A stretch of 14,370 nucleotides of DNA from an uncultured bacterium (GCA_905215275.1 CAJMPE010000033.1:1-14370), one strand, 5' to 3'; shown: positions 4,301-11,667, counted from the first letter of the stretch. Numbers and translations: made by a program. Notes: generated from the letters alone by a model not told the origin.

Positions 4301-5573
4301 GAATGCCCACGTCGTCGACCCGTCCGTCGAGCTTGACGGTGTCGTTGACGTCCTGATTGACGGCGACAAGATCGCCGAGGTCGGCGAGAATCTCGCCGTC
4401 GAGGGAGCCGAGGTCCGCGACCTTTCCGGCAAGTACCTCGTCCCCGGCCTGGTGGATATGCACGTTCACCTTCGCGAGCCCGGCTACGAGGTCAAAGAGG
4501 ACATCGAGAGCGGCACCCGCGCAGCTGCCAAGGGCGGCTTTACCGGCGTGTGCGCCATGCCCAACACCGATCCCGTCACCGATAACGGCACCGTCGTGGA
4601 GTTCGTCAAGTCCCGCGCTGCCGAGGTCGGTCACTGCCGCGTCTATCCGTCGGGCGCCATGACCCGCGGTCTTAAGGGCGAGGCCATGTCCGAGATGGGC
4701 GATATGGTCGCCCACGGCGCCGTCGCCTTCACCGACGACGGTCGCGGCGTGCAGGGCGCTGGCATGCTCCGTCGCTGCATGGACTACGGCAAGATGTTCG
4801 GCAAGGTCTTTATGAGCCACTGCCAGGACGAGGACCTGGTCGGCCACGGCCAGATCAACGAGGGCAAGGTCTCGACCCGTCTGGCCCTCGAGGGCTGGCC
4901 GGCCGCCGGCGAGGAGCTCCAGATCGCCCGCGACATCGAGATCGCCAAGCTGACCGGTGCCAAGCTGCACATCCAGCACATCTCCACCGCCCATGGCCTG
5001 GAGATCGTGCGTGCCGGTAAGGCCGCTGGCGTTCAGGTTACCTGCGAGGCCACCCCGCACCACATGTTCCTGACCGAGAACGACCTGGACGAGACCTACA
5101 ATACCTCGCTCAAGGTCAATCCGCCGCTGCGCACCGACGAGGATGCCGAGGCCATCCGTCAGGGTGTCATCGACGGCACCGTCGACGTTATCGTCACCGA
5201 TCACGCTCCCCACACCCCGTGGGAGAAGGCCCGCGAGTTCGAGCTTGCGCCCTTTGGCATGATCGGCCTCGAGACCTCGCTGTCGCTCGTGCTCACCGAG
5301 CTGGTCAACACGGGCAAGATGAGCATGGGCCGCATGGTCGAGCTCATGGCCATCAAGCCGCGTGAGATCCTGGGCCTCGACCAGGTTCAGGTCAAGGCGG
5401 GCTCCGTTGCCGACCTGACCGTGTTCGACGCGTCCGCCACTTGGACGGTTGGCGAGGACGGTTACGAGTCGCGCGCCGAGAACTCCGGTTTTGCCGGCCG
5501 CACGCTTACCGGTCGTGCCACCGATGTGTTTGTCGGCGGTAAGCAGACGCTCGCCGACGGCTGCATCTGCTAG
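4284..5573 (+). CDS. pyrC: Dihydroorotase (class I, zinc)
   Basis: It cyclises carbamoyl aspartate to dihydroorotate. The 429 residues match the class I amidohydrolase form of Gram-positives rather than the shorter E. coli type. Metal and catalytic positions are visible: DMHVHLREPG with His60 and His62, TDDGRG with Asp151, MSHC with His179, IQHIST with His232, TPHHMFLTE at 257-265 and the catalytic TDHAPH with Asp306. ATG 4284 is preceded by GGAGGTG at 4271-4277; an in-frame TTG at 4269 overlaps that site and is not used here. It overlaps the end of pyrB by 17 nt, so the two are co-translated. Confidence 0.97.
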   Translation: MALLLKNAHVVDPSVELDGVVDVLIDGDKIAEVGENLAVEGAEVRDLSGKYLVPGLVDMHVHLREPGYEVKEDIESGTRAAAKGGFTGVCAMPNTDPVTDNGTVVEFVKSRAAEVGHCRVYPSGAMTRGLKGEAMSEMGDMVAHGAVAFTDDGRGVQGAGMLRRCMDYGKMFGKVFMSHCQDEDLVGHGQINEGKVSTRLALEGWPAAGEELQIARDIEIAKLTGAKLHIQHISTAHGLEIVRAGKAAGVQVTCEATPHHMFLTENDLDETYNTSLKVNPPLRTDEDAEAIRQGVIDGTVDVIVTDHAPHTPWEKAREFELAPFGMIGLETSLSLVLTELVNTGKMSMGRMVELMAIKPREILGLDQVQVKAGSVADLTVFDASATWTVGEDGYESRAENSGFAGRTLTGRATDVFVGGKQTLADGCIC

Positions 5574-5593
5574 CATAGCCTTATCGCTTTTTT

Positions 5594-5618
5594 GCGCGGT
5601 GCCCTTGCGGTGCCGCGC
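5594..5618 (+). promoter_or_regulatory. GC-rich hairpin in the pyrC-pyrK gap
   Basis: GCGCGGTGCC (5594-5603) pairs over its full 10 nt (two G-U pairs) with GGTGCCGCGC (5609-5618), loop CTTGC. Six T residues precede it and TTTCTATTCGTTT follows. It could be a leaky terminator that lowers expression of pyrKDF, a processing site or a messenger stabiliser. It lies in the only sizeable gap (92 nt) in the operon. Confidence 0.5.
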
Positions 5619-5665
5619 TTTCTATTCGTTTGGACCATGCAACCGCATGGGGGATTGGAGCGTCT

Positions 5666-6457
5666 ATGCCCACACCTTCCACTGCACGCATGCACGACTT
5701 CGAGGTCGTCTCGAACCGGGAGATCGCCGACGGCATCTTCTCGCTCGTCATCTCGGCCCCCAAGCTTGCAAGTGCGCTCAAGCCCGGTCAGTTTGTGAAC
5801 ATTGCCGTGCCCGGCGATGCGTCCTCGCTGCTTCGCGTGCCCCTGAGCTTCTATTGCGCCGACGCCCAGGCCGGTACCGTCGAGCTGTGGTACGCCGTCG
5901 TGGGCGACGACACCCGTCGTCTGTCGCAGATGGCCCCCGGCTCCAAGTCCAACCTGTTGGGCCCTGGCGGCCGCGGCTGGCTTGTTCCCGAGGGCACTAG
6001 GAAGGCCCTGCTCGTCGCCGGTGGCATCGGCGTTCCGCCCGTGCTGTGCCTTGCCGGCAAGCTTGCCGAGCAGGGCGTGGATGTCGACGTTTGCCTGGGC
6101 TTTGGCACCGCTTCCAAGGCCGTGGGTGTCGATGAGTTCCGCGCGCTGGGCGCCACGGTTAACGTGTGCACCGATGACGGCACGCTCGGCACGCACGGTT
6201 TTTGCACCGACCCGGCAGCCGAGCTGCTCGGCGAGGGCGGCTACGACTATGTGGCCAGCTGCGGTCCCGCCGTCATGATGAAGAAAGTCGCCGCCGCTGC
6301 CGCTGAGGCCGGTGCGTACTGCGAGGTGTCGCTCGAGCGCATGATGAGCTGTGGCTTTGGCGCCTGCAACACCTGCAATGTCGAGACGGTCGACGGTATG
6401 AAGGGTGCTTGCATGTGCGGCCCCGTGTTCGATGCTTCCAAGGTGGTGGTCTTCTAG
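5666..6457 (+). CDS. pyrK: Dihydroorotate dehydrogenase electron-transfer subunit PyrK
   Basis: The FAD and 2Fe-2S subunit that passes electrons from PyrD to NAD+, defining a class 1B dihydroorotate dehydrogenase. The 263 residues are typical. FAD-domain motifs: PGQFVNI at 40-46 and RVPLSFY at 57-63. NAD-domain motif: VAGGIGVPPV at 117-126. Iron-sulfur ligands: Cys229, Cys234, Cys237 in MSCGFGACNTC, and probably Cys249 in CMCGPVF, with Cys251 as an extra cysteine next to it. ATG 5666 follows TTGGAG by 5 nt; upstream in-frame starts lack a ribosome site. The stop TAG shares its G with the pyrD GTG. Confidence 0.95.
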   Translation: MPTPSTARMHDFEVVSNREIADGIFSLVISAPKLASALKPGQFVNIAVPGDASSLLRVPLSFYCADAQAGTVELWYAVVGDDTRRLSQMAPGSKSNLLGPGGRGWLVPEGTRKALLVAGGIGVPPVLCLAGKLAEQGVDVDVCLGFGTASKAVGVDEFRALGATVNVCTDDGTLGTHGFCTDPAAELLGEGGYDYVASCGPAVMMKKVAAAAAEAGAYCEVSLERMMSCGFGACNTCNVETVDGMKGACMCGPVFDASKVVVF

Positions 6458-7380
6458 TGGGTACCGTGAACATGGCCGTCGATTTCGGCGGCGTCAAGAT
6501 GCAGAACCCCATCAACACCGCAGCCGGTACCTTTGGCTACGGTTGGCAGTTCCAGAACTTCTTTGATGTTTCCCAGCTGGGCGCCATCACCACCAAGGGT
6601 TGCGCAGCCGAGCCCTGGCCCGGCAATCCCGCGCCCCGCATGGCTGAGATTCCCGGCGGCATGATCAACTCCGTGGGCCTTCAGAACCCCGGCGTGGCCG
6701 CCTTTGCCCGCGAGTCCGGTCCGTGGCTCGAGCAGCTGTCCAAGGACGGCTGCCAGGTCATTTGTCAGGTTGCCGGCCACTCCGTTGACGAGTTTGTCCG
6801 CGCGCTCGAGATGTATGTCGAGCTGTGCCCCTGGGCTGCAGGCTACGAGATCAACGTGAGCTGCCCCAATATCGCCGCCGGCGGTGCCGCCATGGGCTCC
6901 ACGCCCGAGGGCGCCTCTTCCGTTATGGCTGCCTGCCGCAAGGTGACCGATAAGCCGCTGTTCGTGAAGATGGCACCGGTCAACGTCGCCGAGATCGCCA
7001 AGGCCCTCGAGGCCGCTGGCGCCGACGGCCTTTCGGTCATCAACTCCATCCAGGGCATGGCCATCGACGTCCATACCCGCAAGTCCCGCGTGGCAAAGCC
7101 CAAGGGCGGCCTTTCGGGCCCGCTGTGTCATCACATCGCCGTGCGCATGGTCTGGGAGGTTGCCCAGGCCGTCGATATCCCCATCAACGGTGTCGGCGGT
7201 GTCATGACCGGTGAGGATGCGGCTGAGTTTATCCTGGCCGGTGCCACCTGCGTGTCGGTCGGTATGGCCAACTTCGTCGATCCGTGCGCTTCGCTCAAGA
7301 TCGCGCATGAGCTCGAGGCCTGGGCCGAGTCCCAGGGCGTGAAGGACATCAACGAACTGGTAGGTGCTTTCGAATGCTAG
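6457..7380 (+). CDS. pyrD: Dihydroorotate dehydrogenase catalytic subunit (class 1B)
   Basis: FMN enzyme oxidising dihydroorotate to orotate, working with PyrK. It has 307 residues. Seen: NPINTAAGTFGYG at 17-29, TTKG with Lys47, MINSVGLQNPG at 69-79, the active-site cysteine Cys136 in INVSCPN (a Cys here marks class 1 enzymes; class 2 has Ser), NSIQGMAIDV at 196-205 and the FMN phosphate site GVGGVMTGEDAAEF at 245-258. The start is uncertain by five codons: GTG 6457 (overlapping the pyrK stop, AAGGTGG upstream), GTG 6466 or ATG 6472. I take 6457 for coupling and ribosome-site spacing. It overlaps pyrF by 7 nt. Confidence 0.95.
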   Translation: MGTVNMAVDFGGVKMQNPINTAAGTFGYGWQFQNFFDVSQLGAITTKGCAAEPWPGNPAPRMAEIPGGMINSVGLQNPGVAAFARESGPWLEQLSKDGCQVICQVAGHSVDEFVRALEMYVELCPWAAGYEINVSCPNIAAGGAAMGSTPEGASSVMAACRKVTDKPLFVKMAPVNVAEIAKALEAAGADGLSVINSIQGMAIDVHTRKSRVAKPKGGLSGPLCHHIAVRMVWEVAQAVDIPINGVGGVMTGEDAAEFILAGATCVSVGMANFVDPCASLKIAHELEAWAESQGVKDINELVGAFEC

Positions 7381-8090
7381 AGACCGATGCCCGCGACCGC
7401 GTTATCGTCGCCCTCGACTGCGACCGTGAGCGTGCGCTCGAGCTCGCCCACGAGCTTTCTGGTCATGCCGCTTGGCTCAAGGTGGGCATGACGCTCTATT
7501 ACGCTGAGGGCCCCGAGATCGTCAAGACCTTTAAGGACCTGGGCTTTAAGGTCTTCCTCGACCTCAAGTTCCATGATATTCCGCATCAGGTTCGCGGTGC
7601 CGCCCGCTCGGCCTCGCTTGCCGGTGCCGACCTGCTCTCGGTTCACGGCTTGGGTTCGGGCGCCATGCTTGCTGCCTGCCGCGAGGGTGCCGAGGAGGCG
7701 CGCGACGACCGCGCCAAGCTCGTCGCCATCACCGTGCTCACGAGCATGAATCAGGATGCCTTGAGCGAGATCGGCGTCGAGTCGCCCGTGGCCGAGGAGG
7801 CCGCCCGCCTGGCAAAGCTCGCTCAGGCCAACGGTATCGATGGCATCGTGTGCTCGCCGATGGAGGCTCACGACATGCGTGAGCTGCTGGGTCCCGATGC
7901 CCTGATCGTGACTCCGGGCGTGCGTCCGGTGGGTGCCGCCCTTGGTGACCAGTCCCGCGTGGCGACGCCTTCCCAGGCTATCGAGCGCGGTGCAAGCCAC
8001 ATTGTGGTGGGCCGTCCCATCACCGGTGCCGACGATCCGGTTGCCGCCTTTGACGCCATCGTCGCCGAGCTGGTCGAAAACGTCGCGTAA
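7374..8090 (+). CDS. pyrF: Orotidine 5'-phosphate decarboxylase
   Basis: It decarboxylates OMP to UMP, the last step of de novo synthesis. The 238 residues match the Bacillus-type enzyme. The catalytic D-K-D array is seen in FLDLKFHDIPHQV (Asp63, Lys65, Asp68); VTPGVRP and HIVVGRPIT form the phosphate-binding end of the barrel. ATG 7374 lies within the last codons of pyrD, preceded by AGGTG. It is the last gene of the operon: pyrE, which makes its substrate, does not follow, and a hairpin comes 45 nt later. Confidence 0.97.
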   Translation: MLETDARDRVIVALDCDRERALELAHELSGHAAWLKVGMTLYYAEGPEIVKTFKDLGFKVFLDLKFHDIPHQVRGAARSASLAGADLLSVHGLGSGAMLAACREGAEEARDDRAKLVAITVLTSMNQDALSEIGVESPVAEEAARLAKLAQANGIDGIVCSPMEAHDMRELLGPDALIVTPGVRPVGAALGDQSRVATPSQAIERGASHIVVGRPITGADDPVAAFDAIVAELVENVA

Positions 8091-8135
8091 AAGATTCCCC
8101 TAAGTCACCACTTTTGGGTCTCATTAGCACAAAAT

Positions 8136-8193
8136 AGCCCCTGTGCCTGCGTAAACTTTCCCATCCTTTGTGTGGAATCGCAGGTCAGGGGCT
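8136..8193 (+). terminator. Long two-part hairpin after pyrF, probable operon end
   Basis: AGCCCCTG (8136-8143) pairs with CAGGGGCT (8186-8193); after a small internal loop (TG opposite T) CCTGCG (8146-8151) pairs with CGCAGG (8179-8184). The 27-nt loop can add a short TTCC with GGAA stem. The following TTAACTTT is a weak T-tract; on the minus strand the stem is followed by ATTTTG. It lies 45 nt past pyrF, so it could end the pyr transcript, but the length and layered pairing also suit a dispersed intergenic repeat. Confidence 0.5.
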
Positions 8194-8212
8194 TAACTTT
8201 GGGCGCAGTATA

Positions 8213-8241
8213 TTGCACTTTTTGCGGGTATCGTCTAACCT
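8213..8241 (+). promoter_or_regulatory. Promoter of mihF-gmk-rpoZ-thiI
   Basis: TTGCAC (8213-8218) and TAACCT (8236-8241) are separated by exactly 17 nt. Transcription would start near 8248, giving an 82-nt leader. Confidence 0.6.
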
Positions 8242-8251
8242 ATGGACCCGC
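8224..8251. promoter_or_regulatory. GCGGGT/ACCCGC dyad centred on the mihF -10 box
   Basis: GCGGGT (8224-8229) and ACCCGC (8246-8251) are inverted around 16 nt. The centre of symmetry falls inside the -10 hexamer, an operator-like position. Arms are only 6 bp, so chance is possible. Confidence 0.3.
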
Positions 8252-8253
8252 GA

Positions 8254-8290
8254 TTGGGCATTTTGTACGTTCTACGTGCTAAAATGCCAA
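8254..8290 (+). promoter_or_regulatory. Leader hairpin upstream of mihF
   Basis: TTGGGCATTTT (8254-8264) pairs with AAAATGCCAA (8281-8290) as a 10-bp stem with one bulged G; ACGT copies (8267-8270, 8274-8277) in the loop can pair as well. It begins about 6 nt after the expected transcription start and ends about 30 nt before the mihF ribosome site. It may be a stabilising or regulatory 5' structure. Confidence 0.5.
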
Positions 8291-8329
8291 TTATTGAATC
8301 AGAAATAACCCAACTATTTGGAGGTACGA

Positions 8330-8638
8330 ATGGCACTCCCTCAGCTTACCGACGAGCAGCGCAAGCAGGCTCTTGAGAAGGCTGCTGCCGCACGTCACGC
8401 CCGCGCTGAGCTTCGCGAGCAGATCAAGAAGGGCGAGAAGTCCCTCGAGTCCGTGCTCAACTCCGATGACCCCATCGCTTCCCGCATGAAGGTTTCCACC
8501 CTCATCGAGTCTCTCCCTGGTTATGGCAAGGCCAAGGCCGCCAAGATCATGGAGGAGCTCGGTATCTCCGCTACCCGTCGCGTCCAGGGCCTCGGCGTCC
8601 GTCAGCGCGAGCAGCTCCTCGAGCAGCTGACCAAATAA
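8330..8638 (+). CDS. mihF: Actinobacterial integration host factor (mIHF family)
   Basis: A 102-residue nucleoid protein that binds and bends DNA. It follows the mycobacterial mIHF core closely: MALPQLTDEQRKQALEKAAAAR at the start, a basic helix RHARAELREQIKKG (about 22-35), then the helix-two-turn-helix region MKVSTLIESLPGYGKAKAAKIMEELGI (53-79) and TRRVQGLGVRQREQLLEQL. The PxxGKxKA turn supplies DNA-backbone contacts. The start is ATG 8330 behind GGAGG, 5 nt away. Unlike Gram-negative IHF it is not an HU-fold protein. It leads the mihF-gmk-rpoZ block, an actinobacterial gene order. Confidence 0.95.
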   Translation: MALPQLTDEQRKQALEKAAAARHARAELREQIKKGEKSLESVLNSDDPIASRMKVSTLIESLPGYGKAKAAKIMEELGISATRRVQGLGVRQREQLLEQLTK

Positions 8639-9208
8639 GTGAGCGCTCAGGATTCCAAGCTCTTTGTGATTTCTGGACCGTCAGGCGCAGGCAAGGGTAC
8701 GCTCGTCACTCGTGTGCGCGAGCGCCGCTCGAACCTGGGCCTGACGGTTTCGGCTACCACGCGAGCACCACGTAAAGGTGAGGTCGACGGCGTCAACTAC
8801 TTTTTTCTGACGCGCGAGGAGTTCGACCGCCGCGTGGCAAACGGTGAGTTTGTTGAGTGGGCCGAGGTCCACGGTAACTGCTACGGCACGTTGGTGAGCG
8901 AGGTCCAGTCCAAGCTCGCCTCTGGTTCGTCTCTCATCTTGGAGATCGATGTCCAGGGTGCCCTGCAGGTGAAGGAGCGTTTCCCCGAGGCCGTGCTGAT
9001 CTTTATCAAGCCACCTTCGCTCGAGGTGCTTCGTGAGCGTCTAGTCGGTCGCGGTACCGAGACGCCCGAGACGATTGAGCTGCGTATGGCAAACGCCGCC
9101 GATGAGCTTGCCCTTGCCGACCGCTACGACGACGTCGTGGTGAATGACGATCTCGACCGCGCGACCGATGAGCTCGTTCGCGTTCTCGATATGCATGAAA
9201 GGATCTGA
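8639..9208 (+). CDS. gmk: Guanylate kinase
   Basis: It phosphorylates GMP to GDP with ATP. The 189 residues contain the P-loop GPSGAGKGT at 13-21, the GMP-binding TTRAPRKGEVDGVNYFF stretch near 40-56, EFVEWAEVHGNCYGT and the lid with RLVGRGTETPE. The start is GTG 8639, directly after the mihF stop (TAAGTG) with no good Shine-Dalgarno, so translation probably depends on re-initiation by ribosomes finishing mihF. The next gene starts 6 nt after its TGA. Confidence 0.97.
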   Translation: MSAQDSKLFVISGPSGAGKGTLVTRVRERRSNLGLTVSATTRAPRKGEVDGVNYFFLTREEFDRRVANGEFVEWAEVHGNCYGTLVSEVQSKLASGSSLILEIDVQGALQVKERFPEAVLIFIKPPSLEVLRERLVGRGTETPETIELRMANAADELALADRYDDVVVNDDLDRATDELVRVLDMHERI

Positions 9209-9213
9209 GGTCC

Positions 9214-9495
9214 GTGTCCGTTGTAAAGCCTTGCATTGACGATCTTCTGGAGAAGACCGATCACAACCGCTTCCTGCTCGCTTCGCTTGCCTCCAAGCGC
9301 GCCTGCGACATCAATAGCATGCTGCGTGGCCAGCACAACCGCGTGCTTGCCGTCCAGGATGTCGATGACATCACCATCGGGCTTTCCGGTGCCGATACCA
9401 TTTCGATGGCTATGGATGAGATTGTCGACGGCGACATCTCTTACGACGAGGCCCGTTATGAGAAGGCGCTCGGCCACAAGGTTGCTGAAGCCTAA
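9214..9495 (+). CDS. rpoZ: DNA-directed RNA polymerase omega subunit
   Basis: A 93-residue protein in which the omega core is seen: KPCIDDLLEKTDHNRFLLASLASKRACDINSMLRG in the first half, which folds around the beta-prime C-terminus, and a conserved AMDEIVDGDISY stretch near 69-80. The start GTG 9214 lies 5 nt beyond the gmk stop; AAAGGA and TGAGG within the end of gmk serve as ribosome sites. Position after gmk is the widespread bacterial arrangement and supports the call for a short protein. Confidence 0.93.
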   Translation: MSVVKPCIDDLLEKTDHNRFLLASLASKRACDINSMLRGQHNRVLAVQDVDDITIGLSGADTISMAMDEIVDGDISYDEARYEKALGHKVAEA

Positions 9496-10740
9496 ATGGC
9501 GGCTCGCGTCTGCCTGGTCCACTATCACGAGGTTGGACTGAAGGGTAAGAACCGCGCACATTTTGAGCATATCCTCATGGATAACATCAAGGCGGCCTTG
9601 GCCGCCTTTTCCGTGAATGCCGTGTCTCGAATTTCCGGTTATATCCTCGTGACCTTTAACGAGCATCAGGCCGACGAGGCGGCGCGTGTCATTCGCACCG
9701 TTCCCGGCGTTGCTCGTGTGTCTTTGGCGTATCACACCAACCGCGACCCGCAGGAGTACTGCGCCGCCGCCGTCAAGGCGCTGCGCGAGTTTGGTCCTTT
9801 CGATTCGTTTAAGGTGCACGCCAAGCGCTCCAATACCGACTATGAGCTCACCTCGATTGATATCAATCGTCAGGTGGGCGAGGTGTTGTGCGAGGCGTTT
9901 CCTGATAAAAAGGTTCAGATGCACGATCCTGACGCTATGGTGCACGTACTGGTGGTCCAGGGTAGCGTTTATGTGTATGCGCGCTCCGAGCGCGGTGTGG
10001 GCGGTCTGCCGGTGGGTTCTGCCGGCAAGGTCGTGACGCTGCTGTCGTCGGGTATCGATTCTCCGGTGGCGACCTGGATGCTCGCGCGTCGCGGCGCGGT
10101 GTGCGTGCCGGTACATTTCTCCGGTCGTCCGCAGACGCCCGATACGAGCGAGTATTTGGTGCAGGACATCATCCGTGCGCTTGAGCCGGGTGTCCAGATC
10201 GGCCGCCTGTACGTGGTGCCGTTTGGTGACTGCCAGCGTGAGATTTCGGTCACCTGTCCCAGCAACCTGCGCGTGATCATGTATCGCCGTATTATGTATT
10301 CGGTTGCCGAGCGCATTGCGCACATCGAGGGCGCCAAGGCCATCGTGACGGGCGAATCGCTTGGGCAGGTTGCCTCCCAAACGCTTGAGAATATCATGGC
10401 CGTCAACGAGGCCGTGAAGATCCCCGTGTTCCGTCCTCTCATCGGTTCGGACAAGCAGGAGATCATTGCGCGTGCCGAGGAGATCGGTACGTTCGATATC
10501 TCGACTGAGGCCGCTCCCGACTGCTGCACGCTGTTTATGCCGCGCCGTCCCGAGACGCACGCCAAACTCGATGCCGTGCATGAGGCCTGGGAGTTGTTCG
10601 ATCACGAGGAGATGATCGAGCGCCTGCTCAAGCAGACCGAGTATATCGACTTCGAGAGCAATACGTATAAGGCCCCTAAGACCTTAAAACGCAAACATTC
10701 GGAGCTTGCTCCGCGTGAGATTTACCAAGATAACGAGTAA
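9496..10740 (+). CDS. thiI: tRNA 4-thiouridine synthase ThiI (no rhodanese domain)
   Basis: It adenylates U8 of tRNA and transfers sulfur to make s4U; in some bacteria it also supplies sulfur for thiamine. The 414 residues have an N-terminal ferredoxin-like region with EVGLKGKNR (12-20), a THUMP domain at about 60-165, and a PP-loop ATPase with SSGIDSP at 184-190 and TGESLGQVASQTLEN at 285-299. A Cys pair in DCCTLFMP (343-344) lies where the catalytic disulfide cysteine is found. It ends without the C-terminal rhodanese domain of enteric ThiI, as in Bacillus. ATG 9496 abuts the rpoZ TAA, so it is co-translated. This neighbour is less usual after rpoZ than coaBC or priA. Confidence 0.95.
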   Translation: MAARVCLVHYHEVGLKGKNRAHFEHILMDNIKAALAAFSVNAVSRISGYILVTFNEHQADEAARVIRTVPGVARVSLAYHTNRDPQEYCAAAVKALREFGPFDSFKVHAKRSNTDYELTSIDINRQVGEVLCEAFPDKKVQMHDPDAMVHVLVVQGSVYVYARSERGVGGLPVGSAGKVVTLLSSGIDSPVATWMLARRGAVCVPVHFSGRPQTPDTSEYLVQDIIRALEPGVQIGRLYVVPFGDCQREISVTCPSNLRVIMYRRIMYSVAERIAHIEGAKAIVTGESLGQVASQTLENIMAVNEAVKIPVFRPLIGSDKQEIIARAEEIGTFDISTEAAPDCCTLFMPRRPETHAKLDAVHEAWELFDHEEMIERLLKQTEYIDFESNTYKAPKTLKRKHSELAPREIYQDNE

Positions 10741-10750
10741 TTTTGTGCAT

Positions 10751-10783
10751 AGACCGACGATGCGCCTGCATCGTCGGTCTTTT
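10751..10783 (+). terminator. Strong intrinsic terminator after thiI
   Basis: AGACCGACGATGC (10751-10763) pairs perfectly over 13 bp with GCATCGTCGGTCT (10768-10780), loop GCCT, followed by TTTT. It lies 10 nt after the thiI stop and ends the mihF operon. Confidence 0.93.
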
Positions 10784-10953
10784 GCTATTTGGGCATTTTG
10801 CGGCTAAGTGTTCATTTGCTGACGTGTGCCTGAATAAATGGACAGATTTGTGCAAGGTTTTGGTCGGTTTTTGGTTTGACCGCTAAAACCGGTTTTGGAG
10901 CGTGGCTGTTGCAGGGCTCCTTTCCTGACACGATGGTGTTGGGAGGTTTTGCT
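10784..10953. other. comEA upstream region with AAAACCGGTTTT palindrome
   Basis: A T-rich stretch with no supported gene. A perfect 12-bp palindrome, AAAACCGGTTTT (10885-10896), overlaps a second inverted pair, CGGTTTT (10865-10871) with AAAACCG (10885-10891). A -10-like ATAAAT follows TTCATT by 17 nt near 10808-10837 as a weak promoter candidate. Regulation of competence genes could act here, but nothing identifies the regulator. Confidence 0.35.
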
Positions 10954-11667
10954 ATGGCGCAGCGCGAACAACACGAACGGGTCAAACGGATGGACCGCTT
11001 GGCGGACAAGCTGCTCGGTCATAAGGCAGTGGTGATGGCGATACTGGTCGTCATTGCGATGGCGAGCGGCTTGGCGATGGCGAACCTTGGCGGCGGTGCC
11101 GGTGGTGTGTCGTTTGAGCGCACTGACGGTACGGGCTCGTTGGTGGAGCCGGGATCCGGTGATGCCTCGAGCGGAAAGACATCCGAAGGTTCTTCGACTA
11201 AGGCTTCTGCCGCGGCAGAGGTCTATGTCGATGTCGATGGCGCCGTTGTGTCGCCCGGTGTATATCGCCTCAAGGATGGCGCGCGGGTGGCTCAGGCGAT
11301 TGATGCCGCCGGCGGGCTGGCGCCCGAGGCAGACGTTACGGGTCTCAATCGGGCATCTAAGGTCGTCGATGGACAGAAGATTCACGTTCCAACGGTAGGG
11401 GAGCAGCAGGCGTCCATTGCGGAAGCCGGTGTTGTTGGTGGGGCTTCCGCATCATCGGGTGTGAGTGGCGCAACAGGCCTAGTAAATATCAATACGGCAA
11501 GCGCGGCAGAGCTACAGACGCTCTCGGGCATCGGTCCCTCCATGGCCCAGTCGATTATCGATGAGCGGACAAAGAACGGTGCTTTTGCTTCGGTTGACGA
11601 TCTGATGCGTGTGTCGGGAATCGGCGAGAAGAAGCTTGCCAAAATCAAAGATTGCATCTGCGTATGA
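10954..11667 (+). CDS. comEA: Competence protein ComEA (DNA receptor)
   Basis: Membrane-anchored DNA-binding protein that takes incoming DNA to the ComEC channel. The 237 residues comprise a short cytoplasmic basic N-terminus, one membrane segment at about 25-45, a Ser/Gly-rich linker (about 46-88), an SLBB domain (VYVDVDGAVVSPGVYRL at 90-106 through IHVP at 143-146), a second low-complexity linker, and tandem helix-hairpin-helix motifs at about 175-237 (VNINTASAAELQTLSGIG, then DDLMRVSGIGEKKLAKIK). ATG 10954 lies 7 nt after GGGAGG; ATG 10933 is in frame but has no ribosome site. It ends in TGA overlapping the comEC ATG. Confidence 0.95.
   Translation: MAQREQHERVKRMDRLADKLLGHKAVVMAILVVIAMASGLAMANLGGGAGGVSFERTDGTGSLVEPGSGDASSGKTSEGSSTKASAAAEVYVDVDGAVVSPGVYRLKDGARVAQAIDAAGGLAPEADVTGLNRASKVVDGQKIHVPTVGEQQASIAEAGVVGGASASSGVSGATGLVNINTASAAELQTLSGIGPSMAQSIIDERTKNGAFASVDDLMRVSGIGEKKLAKIKDCICV

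Noticed and set aside
4251..5576. A 441-codon open frame on the minus strand opposite pyrC
   Set aside because: It is low in aromatic residues, repetitive in Gly, Ala, Leu and Asp, and mirrors pyrC exactly. Similar mirror frames lie opposite pyrB (3296-4432), pyrD (6454-7308) and pyrF (7377-8000).
9124..10605. A 493-codon open frame on the minus strand opposite rpoZ and thiI
   Set aside because: The plus strand encodes clear RpoZ and ThiI with motifs and ribosome sites. The minus frame is a by-product of G/C-rich third positions; its translation is rich in His, Arg, Asp and Gly with no recognisable domain.
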